This document shows positions 36,338 through 45,483 of a stretch of DNA of 62,752 bases, in pieces. A model generated the notes under the pieces. It saw only the letters and a program-made list of their open reading frames with translations, did not search any database and had not been told where the DNA came from. Both the position numbers and the translations under genes were made by a program. The stretch is taken from NCBI GenBank assembly GCA_964503335.1, contig CAZCZZ010000017.1, positions 1 to 62,752 on the forward strand, written 5' to 3'. The DNA comes from CAZCZZ01 sp964503335 (GTDB lineage Bacteria > Verrucomicrobiota > Kiritimatiellia > CAIVKH01). How positions within the stretch are numbered: the first letter of the stretch is position 1; every line of letters starts with the position of its first letter.

Positions 36338-38179
36338 CTACTTTCGCGCCAGCGGGACGGTGATCGCGACGAAGGCGATTTCCACGAGGGTGGCGATGAG
36401 GAGGCCGCGGGCCAGACCGGAGGTGAAGCCGTAGGAGTGGAGGCCGACACCGAGCAAGTTGACGCCGATCCAGGCGGCCAGCACGCCGATGATGCCGAGC
36501 ACCGCGCCGGCGGCGAAGCCGCGCGCGCCGATCATGCCGTCGAGCTTCGCGTGGAAGAGGATCGCGGACCACAGCACGATGACGAGGGCGCCGTTTTCCT
36601 TCGGATCCCAGCCCCAGAAGCGGCCCCAGGACTGGTCAGCCCAGACTCCTCCCAGCATCGTGCCGAGGAAGGAAAAGATCAGGCCAAACGCGAGCGCCCC
36701 GTAGGTCGCGTTGTAGGTTTCCTTCAAGCCGGGATCGTTCGGACTGCGACGAAGCGCTTGCAGGAGATAGATGTGGCCGAGCAACCCGGCGGCGCAGCAG
36801 CCGGCGTAGCCGATGGATATCGTCACGACATGGGTCGCGAGCCAGAAATTGGAGTCGAGCACGGCGACCATAACACCCATCGTGTCGTTGTCGGTGCCGA
36901 AACGACCCGACGTCAGAAGCAGCGCCAGACCCATTGAACTGCCAGTGATCAGGCCGAGCCTGTTCTTCTGGAAGTACTCCACTGCGAGCCCGATGGCGAC
37001 GCAGACCCAGCTCACGAAGATAAATGTGGAATACAGATTCGTCACCGGCGGGCGACCCATGATGACCATGCGCGCGACGATGCCGTACGTGTGCGGCACG
37101 ACGGCGAGGAGCAGCAGCCCGAGCGCGATGCGGTACATCCACTTCCCGCGGAAGGGCACGGAGAGCAGCGCGACGATAAACGCGAGGCCATACAGGAGTT
37201 CGGCGCGGTAGAAGGCGTCCGCGGAGTTCAGGACCACCTCCGCCTTGATGAGCTTCATCGTGCGCGGATTCTCCAGCCGCTTCCCGACACCGTTGATGAA
37301 GGAGCGGGCCGCGAGGTCGAATGCGACCTGTTCGCCGCCGCGGTAGGCGCGGGCCATGTCGTGCAGCAGTTGGATATCCCGACTGCCGTCGTCCGTACTG
37401 CGGCCGGCACTGAAGGCATCCCAGGGACTGATCCAAGTGGCGTCCCCGCGACTGCGCAGGGGAATGATGGCCGGCGGGAGGTCGGTGCGCTGGCGGCTCC
37501 ACATCCGCAGGGCCGTTGCGACACGGAAAAGCTCCTCCTCGTATTCGTCCTTCGCCGTGCGCGAGTCCGCGTGAAGCTCCAATTGCGCATCGATACGCGC
37601 CTTCCGGCTGCGCAGGTCAACGAGCGTGATCTCCGCATCGGCAGGGAGGTCGAGGTCGCGGCGCAGGTCAGCGTTCTTGATGTCGAAGTCCGGCCGAGGC
37701 AGCGCGAAATCGAAGGCCTGGATCAGCTTCCCATACTCCATGAGGTTGTTGAAGAGCCGCATCAGCTCTGTCTCGACCTGCGAACGTGCGTCGTTCTCCA
37801 GGTGAAACGCGGCACGGGCGAGCCGGGACAGCTCGGGCATCGAAGGTTCGAGCTGCGCATAGCTGTAACGCCCGCGCCCTTCCGCCTCGAGGCCCAGCGC
37901 TTCGACGACTTCCGGATTGTCCACGAGGAAGATCGCATCCTCACGCGTGTCGTCCGGCGTGAAGAACACGCGCGCCATCCAGAGCGAGGCGGGCTGACGG
38001 TCGAAGGTGCTGCGACCCGAGAAGCTGAGCAGCTTCTGCCGCGCGTACGAATCCATCGGCATGACGCGGCCGTTCTCCAGCACGGGGACGTGCTGCCAGA
38101 CCTTGAGCGAGTCCACTTTGGCCTGACCGAGGCCAGGCCAAGATAGGAGGAGGAACAGGATGACAGAAGAGATCCTCAT
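36338..38179 (-). CDS. ccsA: Cytochrome c biogenesis protein CcsA with long N-terminal domain
   Basis: System II haem lyase subunit that delivers haem to apocytochromes c on the outer face of the membrane. The 613-residue protein has a signal peptide, a large extracytoplasmic region (20-320) and then about eight membrane helices with the haem-binding tryptophan-rich loop WADQSWGRFWGWDPKEN and flanking His residues (THVVTISIGYAG, LFHAKLDG). The N-terminal region, rich in Arg/Asp, is an addition compared with short CcsA proteins. It overlaps the resB stop by ATGA. It is needed to mature the cytochromes encoded here. Confidence 0.92.
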   Translation of the reverse strand: MRISSVILFLLLSWPGLGQAKVDSLKVWQHVPVLENGRVMPMDSYARQKLLSFSGRSTFDRQPASLWMARVFFTPDDTREDAIFLVDNPEVVEALGLEAEGRGRYSYAQLEPSMPELSRLARAAFHLENDARSQVETELMRLFNNLMEYGKLIQAFDFALPRPDFDIKNADLRRDLDLPADAEITLVDLRSRKARIDAQLELHADSRTAKDEYEEELFRVATALRMWSRQRTDLPPAIIPLRSRGDATWISPWDAFSAGRSTDDGSRDIQLLHDMARAYRGGEQVAFDLAARSFINGVGKRLENPRTMKLIKAEVVLNSADAFYRAELLYGLAFIVALLSVPFRGKWMYRIALGLLLLAVVPHTYGIVARMVIMGRPPVTNLYSTFIFVSWVCVAIGLAVEYFQKNRLGLITGSSMGLALLLTSGRFGTDNDTMGVMVAVLDSNFWLATHVVTISIGYAGCCAAGLLGHIYLLQALRRSPNDPGLKETYNATYGALAFGLIFSFLGTMLGGVWADQSWGRFWGWDPKENGALVIVLWSAILFHAKLDGMIGARGFAAGAVLGIIGVLAAWIGVNLLGVGLHSYGFTSGLARGLLIATLVEIAFVAITVPLARK

Positions 38180-39306
38180 GACGCGGCCTCCGCCAGTTCG
38201 CGGCGTTTGAGCCGGATGATTAACATGCCCGTGAAGTGCAGCAGCATGCCGACGACCGTCACGCCCGTGGCAATGTAGGGCATCAAGCGTCCGTAGTTCT
38301 TCACCACCGAGAAGGTGGAGACTTCAAGGCCGCCGGGCGCAGACGAGAAGGACGACTGGTAGAAGGTGAAACCCTGAAGGCGCAGCGGCTTGTTCATGGA
38401 GATCAGGACCTTCCGATCCGCTTCATCCTGTCCTGACTTCACGATCACCTGGCTGGAGAAGCTCTTCGCGATCCCGCTGCCGGGATGCAATTCACGGCGG
38501 AAATCCACGAGTTGGATCACGGCGGGCAGCGGCAGGCGGGCCCTTCGGATACCCACCATCAGCAGTTCATCACCGGCGCGCAACATCGTCGCCCCGGGAT
38601 CCCCACCCCATAGCAGGTAGCGCCCCTTTTCCTGTCCGTCCTCCAGCAACATGAAGACCACGCCGGGCCGATCGTCCGACGGCTCCTTGCCGGGAGGCAG
38701 CGCGCGCAGCGATGTCCAGCCGGACGCGTTCTCGGGGAGGTCGTCCACGGACTCCTTCAAACCTTCCGCATTGCGGTAATACTCCTCGACGCGTATCGCG
38801 AGTTTCCCGCCGGGCAGGCTGATCTGTCGGCCCGGCTTGAGCAAAGGCAGGTCGATGGCCGAGATCTTCCGGTTGCCCGTGGTTGAAGGTGGCATGACCA
38901 CCATTTCCCATGCGTCGAAAGAGATTGCGACATTGGCCCCCTCGCCCTCGGTGAGCGTCAACTGGGAATGGCGACCGAGGTAGAACGTGACCGCGCCCGC
39001 CGCCAGCATCATGAGCAGGCCGAGATGCGTCGTGATGAGACCCCAGCGCAGGCGGGAGCGCAGCGCGACAACAATCATCGACGTGGCGAGGTTGACAAAC
39101 ATCACGGTCATGACGAGCTGCGCGCCCGGGAAGGGAAAGAAGCCGCCGACGAGGAAGTACCACGACTGGTAGAAGCGCTCCTGCGCGAGGTAGAGTCCGT
39201 AGTCCGCCTGATACAGTGTGCCCCACACCGTGAGGATGAGCAGCAGAACGAGACCGATCACCGTGATGCGGAGCGAGCCGAAGAACCGCAGGAGTTTGAG
39301 CATCAT
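38176..39306 (-). CDS. resB: ResB-like cytochrome c biogenesis protein
   Basis: Partner of CcsA in system II maturation. The 376-residue product has membrane helices at 10-30, 55-80, 90-110 and near the C terminus, with the ResB block FFGSLRITVIGLVLLLILTV..YQADYGLY and a large periplasmic loop ending LRLQGFTFYQSSFS, a conserved ResB segment. It overlaps both neighbours by ATGA, indicating one translationally coupled operon: lipoprotein-resB-ccsA. Confidence 0.88.
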   Translation of the reverse strand: MMLKLLRFFGSLRITVIGLVLLLILTVWGTLYQADYGLYLAQERFYQSWYFLVGGFFPFPGAQLVMTVMFVNLATSMIVVALRSRLRWGLITTHLGLLMMLAAGAVTFYLGRHSQLTLTEGEGANVAISFDAWEMVVMPPSTTGNRKISAIDLPLLKPGRQISLPGGKLAIRVEEYYRNAEGLKESVDDLPENASGWTSLRALPPGKEPSDDRPGVVFMLLEDGQEKGRYLLWGGDPGATMLRAGDELLMVGIRRARLPLPAVIQLVDFRRELHPGSGIAKSFSSQVIVKSGQDEADRKVLISMNKPLRLQGFTFYQSSFSSAPGGLEVSTFSVVKNYGRLMPYIATGVTVVGMLLHFTGMLIIRLKRRELAEAAS

Positions 39307-39932
39307 GACTCAGCCCTCACGGATTCACAGAGCTTCGTGAAGGCTTCAAGCTCCGCCTTTATGAGTCCGACCGGACCGGTCAATTTCACGAAGAGCGACA
39401 CACCGTCCACCTTGATGATGGCCGCGAGCATGGACTCCGTTCCGGGTGATGGGTCGCCGAGTTCCGTGAGATCGACCACGACGCCTTCAAAGCCGCCGGC
39501 CGTTTGGATCTTCTTCTGTCTGTTAAGGAAGGTCGCCATCTCCTCGGCCGAGAGCGCGGGCAGCTTCAGTTGTCCGATCCAGCGACTGACATTCGGCTCG
39601 ATTCCGCCCGCGGCACCGCCGAGCGTGACGATCGTGCAAACGCCCGCCGCTCCGTCGCGGGACATCTTGAATGTCGACAGCCGCATGCCCGACCCCTTCT
39701 CCTCAGACCAACCTTCCGGGGCTGTCCAGCGAAGGGCCCCGGTGCGAACGGCTTGCGCGGGTCGGGTCGCGGGAGCGGCCTCGTGGTTGTGCGAGGCGTG
39801 GCCGTCGATCATAACCTCTTCATATACGCGCCATTGCGGTTCGCGGAAACCGCATCCCGAAATGACCGCGAGGCATGCGGTGAGAAGACAGGGCATGCGC
39901 AGGAAATGCAGCGATCGTTTTGTGCGGATCAA
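39303..39932 (-). CDS. Lipoprotein preceding resB
   Basis: The frame opens far upstream inside a repeat element, but AAAGGAG 6-7 nt before TTG 39932 gives a natural start: basic n-region, then LLTACLAVISGC with a lipobox Cys. The 209-residue product has a His-rich patch (DGHASHNHE) after the Cys and a domain beginning LRWTAPEGWSEEKGSGMR. The domain is common in PVC genomes but unnamed to me. Its place at the head of the resB-ccsA operon suggests a role in cytochrome maturation, perhaps handling haem or copper. Confidence 0.7.
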   Translation of the reverse strand: MIRTKRSLHFLRMPCLLTACLAVISGCGFREPQWRVYEEVMIDGHASHNHEAAPATRPAQAVRTGALRWTAPEGWSEEKGSGMRLSTFKMSRDGAAGVCTIVTLGGAAGGIEPNVSRWIGQLKLPALSAEEMATFLNRQKKIQTAGGFEGVVVDLTELGDPSPGTESMLAAIIKVDGVSLFVKLTGPVGLIKAELEAFTKLCESVRAES

Positions 39933-39950
39933 GAAGAGCTCCTTTAGGTA

Positions 39951-40225
39951 TGCAGCCAGTGGTGAAAGTCGGAGGGTCGCGCGCGCGCGAGTTGCAAGTA
40001 GAACGAGGCGTGCCGACGAAGGCGATTCCCATAGCGCATCGTCGAGGAGGCGCAACGAAGTTCTACGCCGCAAATCGTTTGCGCCCGAAGGGTTGGAAGC
40101 AGAATATGCCATCTGCGGCGTTGTCGCTCCTCGACATAGCAGGATTGCTATGCCTCGTCGCTCCGCCTTGCATCTGTCACATTCTGCTTCCAACGCGATC
40201 CCTCCCACTTTCACCACTGGCTGCA
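39951..40225. mobile_element. 275-bp element with 26-bp terminal inverted repeats (MITE-like)
   Basis: TGCAGCCAGTGGTGAAAGT and seven further bases at the left end are matched inversely at the right end (40200-40225), with about one mismatch. Inside is a second inverted pair, GTTGGAAGCAGAAT (40096-40109) with ATTCTGCTTCCAAC (40182-40195), and a small one around CATAGCAGGATTGCTATG. No transposase gene and no clear target duplication are seen. It separates the lipoprotein promoter from the cytochrome c gene. Confidence 0.6.
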
Positions 40226-40382
40226 GCGTCAAAGTATGCAGGCAGGGTGGGATGTCAAGCTATCGGGGAATCCCCGAAGACCTTACCCATGTCACCCCGA
40301 CATTGTCGCGCAGAGCAGCCGGGGTTACCTTCTACATGTCGATAGGGAATCGTTGCTCAAACTGAAAATGATAGGAGATCCA

Positions 40383-40712
40383 ATGAGAATACTCGGCGTC
40401 ACATGCGGAATACTGCTGGCATCGGTCACGATGAGTCTGGCCCAGGTGGATGGCGCGACCATCTACATGGAGAAGTGCAAGAAGTGCCACGGCGAAAAGG
40501 GCGAAGGCAATCCGAAGGCGACGGAGAAGCTCTGCAAGGGTGTCGACCCCGAGAAGCTCAAGCTCGACCCGATTGCGACCAAGTCCGATGAGGAAGTGAA
40601 GAAGCTCATCGTTGAGGGCAAGGACAAGATGCCCGCCTATGCCGAGAAGCTCACGCCCGAGGAAATTGATGCCGTCACGGCGTATTGCCGAGTGCTCGTT
40701 CCCGCGAAGTAG
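40383..40712 (+). CDS. Small class I cytochrome c
   Basis: ATG 40383 follows AGGAG and gives a 109-residue periplasmic protein with signal peptide (ILLASVTMSLAQ), one CKKCH and a Met ligand in DKMPAYAEKLTPEEIDAV. This is a typical soluble electron carrier of about 9 kDa after processing. It could link inner-membrane and outer-membrane cytochromes. Confidence 0.92.
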   Translation: MRILGVTCGILLASVTMSLAQVDGATIYMEKCKKCHGEKGEGNPKATEKLCKGVDPEKLKLDPIATKSDEEVKKLIVEGKDKMPAYAEKLTPEEIDAVTAYCRVLVPAK

Positions 40713-40736
40713 GAATCGATTCACAGCTGAACGACG

Positions 40737-40763
40737 AAGGCGAACCGCACGGTTCGCCTTTTT
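40737..40763. terminator. Intrinsic terminator between convergent genes
   Basis: AAGGCGAACC (40737-40746), loop GCAC, GGTTCGCCTT (40751-40760), then TTTCGTTTT. A perfect 10-bp stem with T tract after the cytochrome c gene; reading leftward, the A-rich stem start can serve the convergent gene too. Confidence 0.85.
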
Positions 40764-40772
40764 CGTTTTCCA

Positions 40773-43085
40773 CTACTGCGCCCGTGCGCGGTAGATGCCG
40801 GTCTTTTCGACCAGCCCGTTCGTCGCCGTGATCTTGAGCGTGCTGTTGCGGCCCCAGACGTTGCTCACGACAGGCTGCCACGCGTTGGCCAGCACGTTCG
40901 TGGTGACATCCAGCGCATAGCGTCGTGTGACCACAGTCTGAACGCCCACTCGCACCGAGCTGCCCGTGGGTTGCAGGGCGAAGATTTGCACCTTGCTCAA
41001 CGCGTCCTTCGGATCGGTCCCGGCGCCATACTCGTTGCGGTTATTCAACCCATCGCCGTCCGGATCGCACGAAGCGCAGGACTGGGCATTGGTCGTTGAG
41101 CCGTCGCCGCCGAAGTAGAGCTTCCGCCACCAATCGGGCACGCCATCGCCTGTCGTGAAGGCTTCCGTCACAACGACCGTGCCCGTGGCGAGGGTCGATT
41201 CGCGCTGGGGTTTTGAGGACGCATACGTGAACACGTCCGTGCCCACGAAGTCCGGGGCGGGCGTGTACGTGGCCACCTTGTTGCTGAAGCCGACCATGCC
41301 GTGGAGCGGCTGCGTGACGACGCGCACGCTGTTCGTGCTCGAAGTCACGGTGTACGAGACAGCAATACCCGCCTTCGTGTTCGTGGAGGAACTCGCGACC
41401 GTCGGGTCGGACACGCCGCTGTGGCAGTGTGTGCAGCCGACGGTTTGACCGCGCCAAAGTCGAATATCACCGACGGGCAGCCCGAGGAATTCACGATCGC
41501 CTCGCGCCTGCGATAGAATGGTTCCCCTGCTGCTGGTTCCACCCTGCGTGCCATGGCAAGGCCCGCAGCTCGTGTCGTTCTCGAAATCGGGGTGCGATCC
41601 AGCCTGGCTTCCATCGGCCCATGCGTAGTCATGCGGATGCATGCCGTGCGGGCCGTTGCCGGGTGTCAGCGCCTGGGAGCCGTGGCACACGGTGCACTCT
41701 GCCAGCACGCCGGAATGTCCCTGCACCTGGACGTTGCGCACGTTGTCGTTTCGGACGCTGGACGGGGACTCCGCGTGCGCGGGCCCGTGGCAGGCGGAGC
41801 ACATCAGGTTGCCGTGACCGCGCGAAAACTGGAACATCGAGAACCCGTTCGACGGCGCGTTCGCATCCGTCGCGAATCGATTGTTGGCCGGGGTGCGAAG
41901 CACGCCGTTGGAAAGCGCGGTGGTGAAGCGGATCTGGCCGTTGATCGTATTCAGCGCATCGCCCACATGGCAGGCCTGGCAGTTCGGCAGGCTTCTCCAG
42001 CCTACGCGATTCGTGGCGCCGACCTGCACCATCTTGCCGTGGCAGCTCTGGCACTGGATGGCCTGCTGCCCCGTCGTGGTGTCCGCATTGCCCATCGCCC
42101 CGCGGAGGAAATGTGTCGTCGCACCGCCGTGGCATGTGTAGCACGTCGCGCGATTCGTTTCGGAATCCAGGACCTGGCCGTCGCGCGGGTCGATCACACC
42201 CGCATGCTGCAGGTGGATCGCCTGCGTCAGGGGCTTGATGGATCCGAAGCCGCTGCCCGGCATGACCGTCGAGAAATGACATTTCGCGCAGAGGATCGGC
42301 TTGTTGTTCACGCGCACCGTCGCGAGCAAGCCGCCCGCGTTGTACGCCTGGGCGGCCAGCGCCGTGGCGTAGACAGGGTTCGTCGCCTGGTGTTCGTCGT
42401 GCAACCGCAGGATATTCAGGCGGTAGTCGCGGTCCGGGTCGGGATCGTACACCCATCCAGCCGCAGGCACGGCGGTCGTCGTGGATCCGCTGGCGTGGCA
42501 TATGCGACAATCCATCTCGTCGCTCACGCCGACAGCGACATCGATATTCGTCAGCACCGTCGCGCCGCGTTTCGCGACAAGGCGGAAGAGCGGGTACGGA
42601 TTGAACTTCCCGTTGTCGTCATAGGGTGTGACCGGAATGCCCTCGGCCGTGAACCAGTTGTAGTTCGTGCTGAACGTCATCGGCTGGGGAATGTTGGTGG
42701 GGCCCGGCATGGAACTGCCGAAGCCCGCGTCGGGCGCGAGGTTGCTTCCGAAAAGCGGCAGCGCGTAGTCCCAGAAATTGCTCTTGCCCCGCGACGTGCT
42801 GTTCGTCGATCCGTCGGCGTCACCGACGGCTTCAAAGGTCACGGTGATACCTACGGCGGCCGGGTTCGTCAGAAGCCGCGCCTGCGCGCCGTCGATCAAC
42901 TCCACGATCTGCGCATGAAGGGTGTTTCCCGGCGGATGGATGGCGAACACGGAGTAGTCGTTGTCCATGAAGTGCATGCCCTCCGCACTCCACCCGAGCA
43001 GCGTGTAGTTCGTCGCGGCGTAGGCAGGCCCGACCAGACCCTGGAGCAAGAAAAGGACAAGGGCGCAGCTTCGAGAACGATCCAT
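40773..43085 (-). CDS. Nine-haem secreted cytochrome c with C-terminal calcium-type repeat
   Basis: The 770-residue protein has a signal peptide (LFLLQGLVGPAYA) and a 170-residue haem-free N-terminal domain. Nine CXXCH motifs lie between about 190 and 560 (CRICH, CAKCH, CYTCH, CQSCH, CQACH, CSACH, CTVCH, CGPCH, CTHCH). A Big-like domain follows, then a DPDGDGLNNRNEYGAGTDP repeat (type-3 thrombospondin/dockerin-like) and a final beta domain. The architecture suggests a protein exported to the cell surface. It faces away from the NrfJ-hemA block. Confidence 0.88.
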   Translation of the reverse strand: MDRSRSCALVLFLLQGLVGPAYAATNYTLLGWSAEGMHFMDNDYSVFAIHPPGNTLHAQIVELIDGAQARLLTNPAAVGITVTFEAVGDADGSTNSTSRGKSNFWDYALPLFGSNLAPDAGFGSSMPGPTNIPQPMTFSTNYNWFTAEGIPVTPYDDNGKFNPYPLFRLVAKRGATVLTNIDVAVGVSDEMDCRICHASGSTTTAVPAAGWVYDPDPDRDYRLNILRLHDEHQATNPVYATALAAQAYNAGGLLATVRVNNKPILCAKCHFSTVMPGSGFGSIKPLTQAIHLQHAGVIDPRDGQVLDSETNRATCYTCHGGATTHFLRGAMGNADTTTGQQAIQCQSCHGKMVQVGATNRVGWRSLPNCQACHVGDALNTINGQIRFTTALSNGVLRTPANNRFATDANAPSNGFSMFQFSRGHGNLMCSACHGPAHAESPSSVRNDNVRNVQVQGHSGVLAECTVCHGSQALTPGNGPHGMHPHDYAWADGSQAGSHPDFENDTSCGPCHGTQGGTSSRGTILSQARGDREFLGLPVGDIRLWRGQTVGCTHCHSGVSDPTVASSSTNTKAGIAVSYTVTSSTNSVRVVTQPLHGMVGFSNKVATYTPAPDFVGTDVFTYASSKPQRESTLATGTVVVTEAFTTGDGVPDWWRKLYFGGDGSTTNAQSCASCDPDGDGLNNRNEYGAGTDPKDALSKVQIFALQPTGSSVRVGVQTVVTRRYALDVTTNVLANAWQPVVSNVWGRNSTLKITATNGLVEKTGIYRARAQ

Positions 43086-43217
43086 GACGCGTACCTCCGC
43101 CGTTCACGGCGGCGGGATCGCCGACCATGAACTGCATGGAAGAATGATTACGTCTGGATGCCAACTCGCGGTCGGTTTACTTCCTGAAGAATCCTTAAGC
43201 AACCTTCAGGGATCACA

Positions 43218-44240
43218 TTACGGGGTGGCGGACAGGGTGCTGTCCTTGATCAATACCGGATACTGGTAGGTGTAGCCGAAGTCCTCATCGATCGCGACGG
43301 TGCCTGTGGCGGTGATCACTTCGCCCACGCGCGTGCTGTCTAGTGTCGTCAGGGTTACATCGCGGTTCTCGCCATCGGCCGTGCCGTCCGAAACATGGAC
43401 CCAGTTCTTGCCCATGACCTTCTCGGTGAACTTGGTGACCTTGCCGTGCACGGTGACTTTCTTTCCTGCGAGTTCGGTGCGACGCGTAAAGATCTCGGCA
43501 ACTGTCAGGGCCCCTTCCGGTTTCGTCGTGGTGACCGTAGCAGGCGTCCCGACAGGAGCCACGGCCGTGTCGTCGTCTTCGGACTCCTCGGAATCTTCGT
43601 CCGTTGTCGCGCCCACGTGCACGGTGTCAACGAAGTAGATCTCACCAAATGTTCTGTTGAGCGTCGGGCTCTCAAAGTTCTTCACGAGCATTCCGGGGGG
43701 CACAGTGACCTGCTCGCCCACCTTCGCTTCAATCTGGCTCGTGGCCACCCAGATATCGCGTCCGCCGGAGGTCACTTTGATGTACGTGTAATTCCCGGTG
43801 TCCATCGTTTCTGCAATCACGCCCGTTATCCGGGGCGTGGAATCCGAATCCCCGCCCATGCCGCCGTGGCCGGACACCGGCGGATGACCTGCCGGAAGTT
43901 TGGGCGAAGACGAGGTGGCGCCGCCTGAGCCGACCTGCACGGACTCCGCGAAGATGATGCTGTCGAAGGTGCGATCGAGGGTCGGGCTCGTGAAATTCTT
44001 CATCGTCGTTCCGCCGTTCACGGTGACGGCGTCGCCGACGCTGACCTTCATCTGCGTGGCGGCAATCCACTGGGGCCCGCTTGCGGTGTCCACCTTCATA
44101 TAGGTATAGCGACCGCCATCCATCGTTTCGGCCACCGTGCCCGAAAGGGCCGTGCCGGAGCCCGCGGACATCGGCATGGCCGTGGCGAAATCAACAAATC
44201 CACACGAAAGAACAAGACCGAGGACCAGCAAACGATTCAT
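43218..44240 (-). CDS. NrfJ-like protein with three OB-type domains
   Basis: ATG 44240 follows AGGAGA (frame open to 44291). A signal peptide ends near FATA. Two tandem NrfJ-like units (GTVAETMDGGRYTYMKVDT..MKNFTSPTLDRTFDSIIF and GVIAETMDTGNYTYIKVTS..VKNFESPTLNRTFGEIYF) are followed by a third OB-like domain (LAGKKVTVHGKVTKF..TLDSTRVGEVITATG). NrfJ-type proteins occur beside multihaem cytochromes but their function is unsettled. The linkers are rich in Gly/His and Asp/Glu. It diverges from hemA. Confidence 0.85.
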   Translation of the reverse strand: MNRLLVLGLVLSCGFVDFATAMPMSAGSGTALSGTVAETMDGGRYTYMKVDTASGPQWIAATQMKVSVGDAVTVNGGTTMKNFTSPTLDRTFDSIIFAESVQVGSGGATSSSPKLPAGHPPVSGHGGMGGDSDSTPRITGVIAETMDTGNYTYIKVTSGGRDIWVATSQIEAKVGEQVTVPPGMLVKNFESPTLNRTFGEIYFVDTVHVGATTDEDSEESEDDDTAVAPVGTPATVTTTKPEGALTVAEIFTRRTELAGKKVTVHGKVTKFTEKVMGKNWVHVSDGTADGENRDVTLTTLDSTRVGEVITATGTVAIDEDFGYTYQYPVLIKDSTLSATP

Positions 44241-44414
44241 GGAATTTCTCCTAGGTCCAAGCTTAAGGCATACGCGCCAGATATCCAGCAAGCGAGTGCA
44301 CTACCCCTCAGTCAGGGTTTCCCCGATTTTCGCTTTTCATGGGTTCTGTTACCAACGTGACAAGGTTCAATAGGGAGAAACCTGAACGTGGGATACGAAC
44401 GAAACGAGGACGGA

Positions 44415-45440
44415 ATGAGGCACATCTTTGTGGCGGGTCTCAGCTACAAGACCGCACCGGTTGCGATCCGTGAACAGTTCGCCGTACCCTCCTCCGGACA
44501 GGCCGCGGTGGCCGACCAGTTGATGCGCGAGGGTCACCTCTCGGAACTCGTCCTCCTCTGGACCTGCAACCGCGTGGAAATCTACGGCGTCTCCGAGCAG
44601 CAGAGTCCCGATCCCCTCGCGCTGATGCAATGCCTCGTCAGCAAGCCGGTCGAAGCGGGCACGGAGTTCTATTGCCACGAGGGCCTCGACGCGATCCGCC
44701 ACCTTTTCGCGGTCACCAGCGGCATGGACTCCATGGTGCTGGGTGAGACCGAGATCACGGGCCAGGTGAAGACGGCCTACGAAAAGGCGCGCCTCGCCGG
44801 AACAACAGGCAAACGACTCAACCGCTCCTTCCAGAAGGCGCTCGAGACCGCGAAGGAGATCCGCACACGGACCGCGATCGGCAAGGGCAACGCCTCCGTG
44901 GGCAGCGTGGCCGTGCAGCATGCCCAGAGCATCTTTGGATCGACCTTGAAGCAGTGCAACGTCATGATCATCGGCGCGGGCAGCATGGCCGAGAAGTGCC
45001 TCCGCCACCTCGTGAAGAAGGACGTCAGCTCCATCACGGTCGTGAATCGCTCGCTCGACAAGGCAGAAGCGCTTGCCGCGGAGTTCGGCGGAAAGGCCGT
45101 GTCCTTCGGCCACTGTCTTGATGCCATGGCCGGCGTCGATATCGTCCTCACCTCGACCGGCAGCCCCCACATTATTCTTGAGCGGAACGACATCGAAGGC
45201 GTGATGGCCTCGCGCCCCGATCGTCCGCTTGTTCTCATCGACATCGCCGTCCCGCGCGACGTATCGCCCGAAGTGCAGGAGATCCCCTGCGTGTATCTGC
45301 ACGACATCGGCGATCTCGAGGGCACGGTGCGCGAGAACATCCGCTACCGCGAGCACGAGCTTTCCCTTTGTTGGTCGATCATTGATGCGAAGGTCGCCGA
45401 ATTGGAGCTGCGGATGCGGATTCCGGCGGAAGTGCTCTGA
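44415..45440 (+). CDS. hemA: Glutamyl-tRNA reductase, short form
   Basis: First committed enzyme of the C5 haem pathway (glutamyl-tRNA to glutamate-1-semialdehyde). ATG 44415 gives MRHIFVAGLSYKTAPVAIRE, the standard start; GTG 44388 is an alternative. Catalytic Cys in TCNRVEIYG, MDSMVLGETEITGQVK, and the NADPH-binding domain VMIIGAGSMAEKCLRHLVKK are present. The protein stops at 341 residues, without the long helical dimerisation domain of typical bacterial enzymes (about 420); chlamydial HemA is similarly short. It supplies haem beside the cytochrome genes. Confidence 0.93.
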   Translation: MRHIFVAGLSYKTAPVAIREQFAVPSSGQAAVADQLMREGHLSELVLLWTCNRVEIYGVSEQQSPDPLALMQCLVSKPVEAGTEFYCHEGLDAIRHLFAVTSGMDSMVLGETEITGQVKTAYEKARLAGTTGKRLNRSFQKALETAKEIRTRTAIGKGNASVGSVAVQHAQSIFGSTLKQCNVMIIGAGSMAEKCLRHLVKKDVSSITVVNRSLDKAEALAAEFGGKAVSFGHCLDAMAGVDIVLTSTGSPHIILERNDIEGVMASRPDRPLVLIDIAVPRDVSPEVQEIPCVYLHDIGDLEGTVRENIRYREHELSLCWSIIDAKVAELELRMRIPAEVL

Positions 45441-45483
45441 GTGAAGTGGCGTGGCGGCGCCATCGGGCGCCCGGGAGACAGAC

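Noticed and set aside
35972..36572. Heptapeptide-repeat frames (LGPxxxx) on both strands over the 21-bp array
   Set aside because: A 21-bp period keeps frames open by arithmetic. The frames lack a signal peptide, a clear SD or an independent unique domain, and one runs antisense into ccsA.
41553..43130. A 525-codon plus-strand frame antisense to the 9-haem cytochrome
   Set aside because: Antisense shadow; the minus-strand gene has signal peptide and nine CXXCH motifs.
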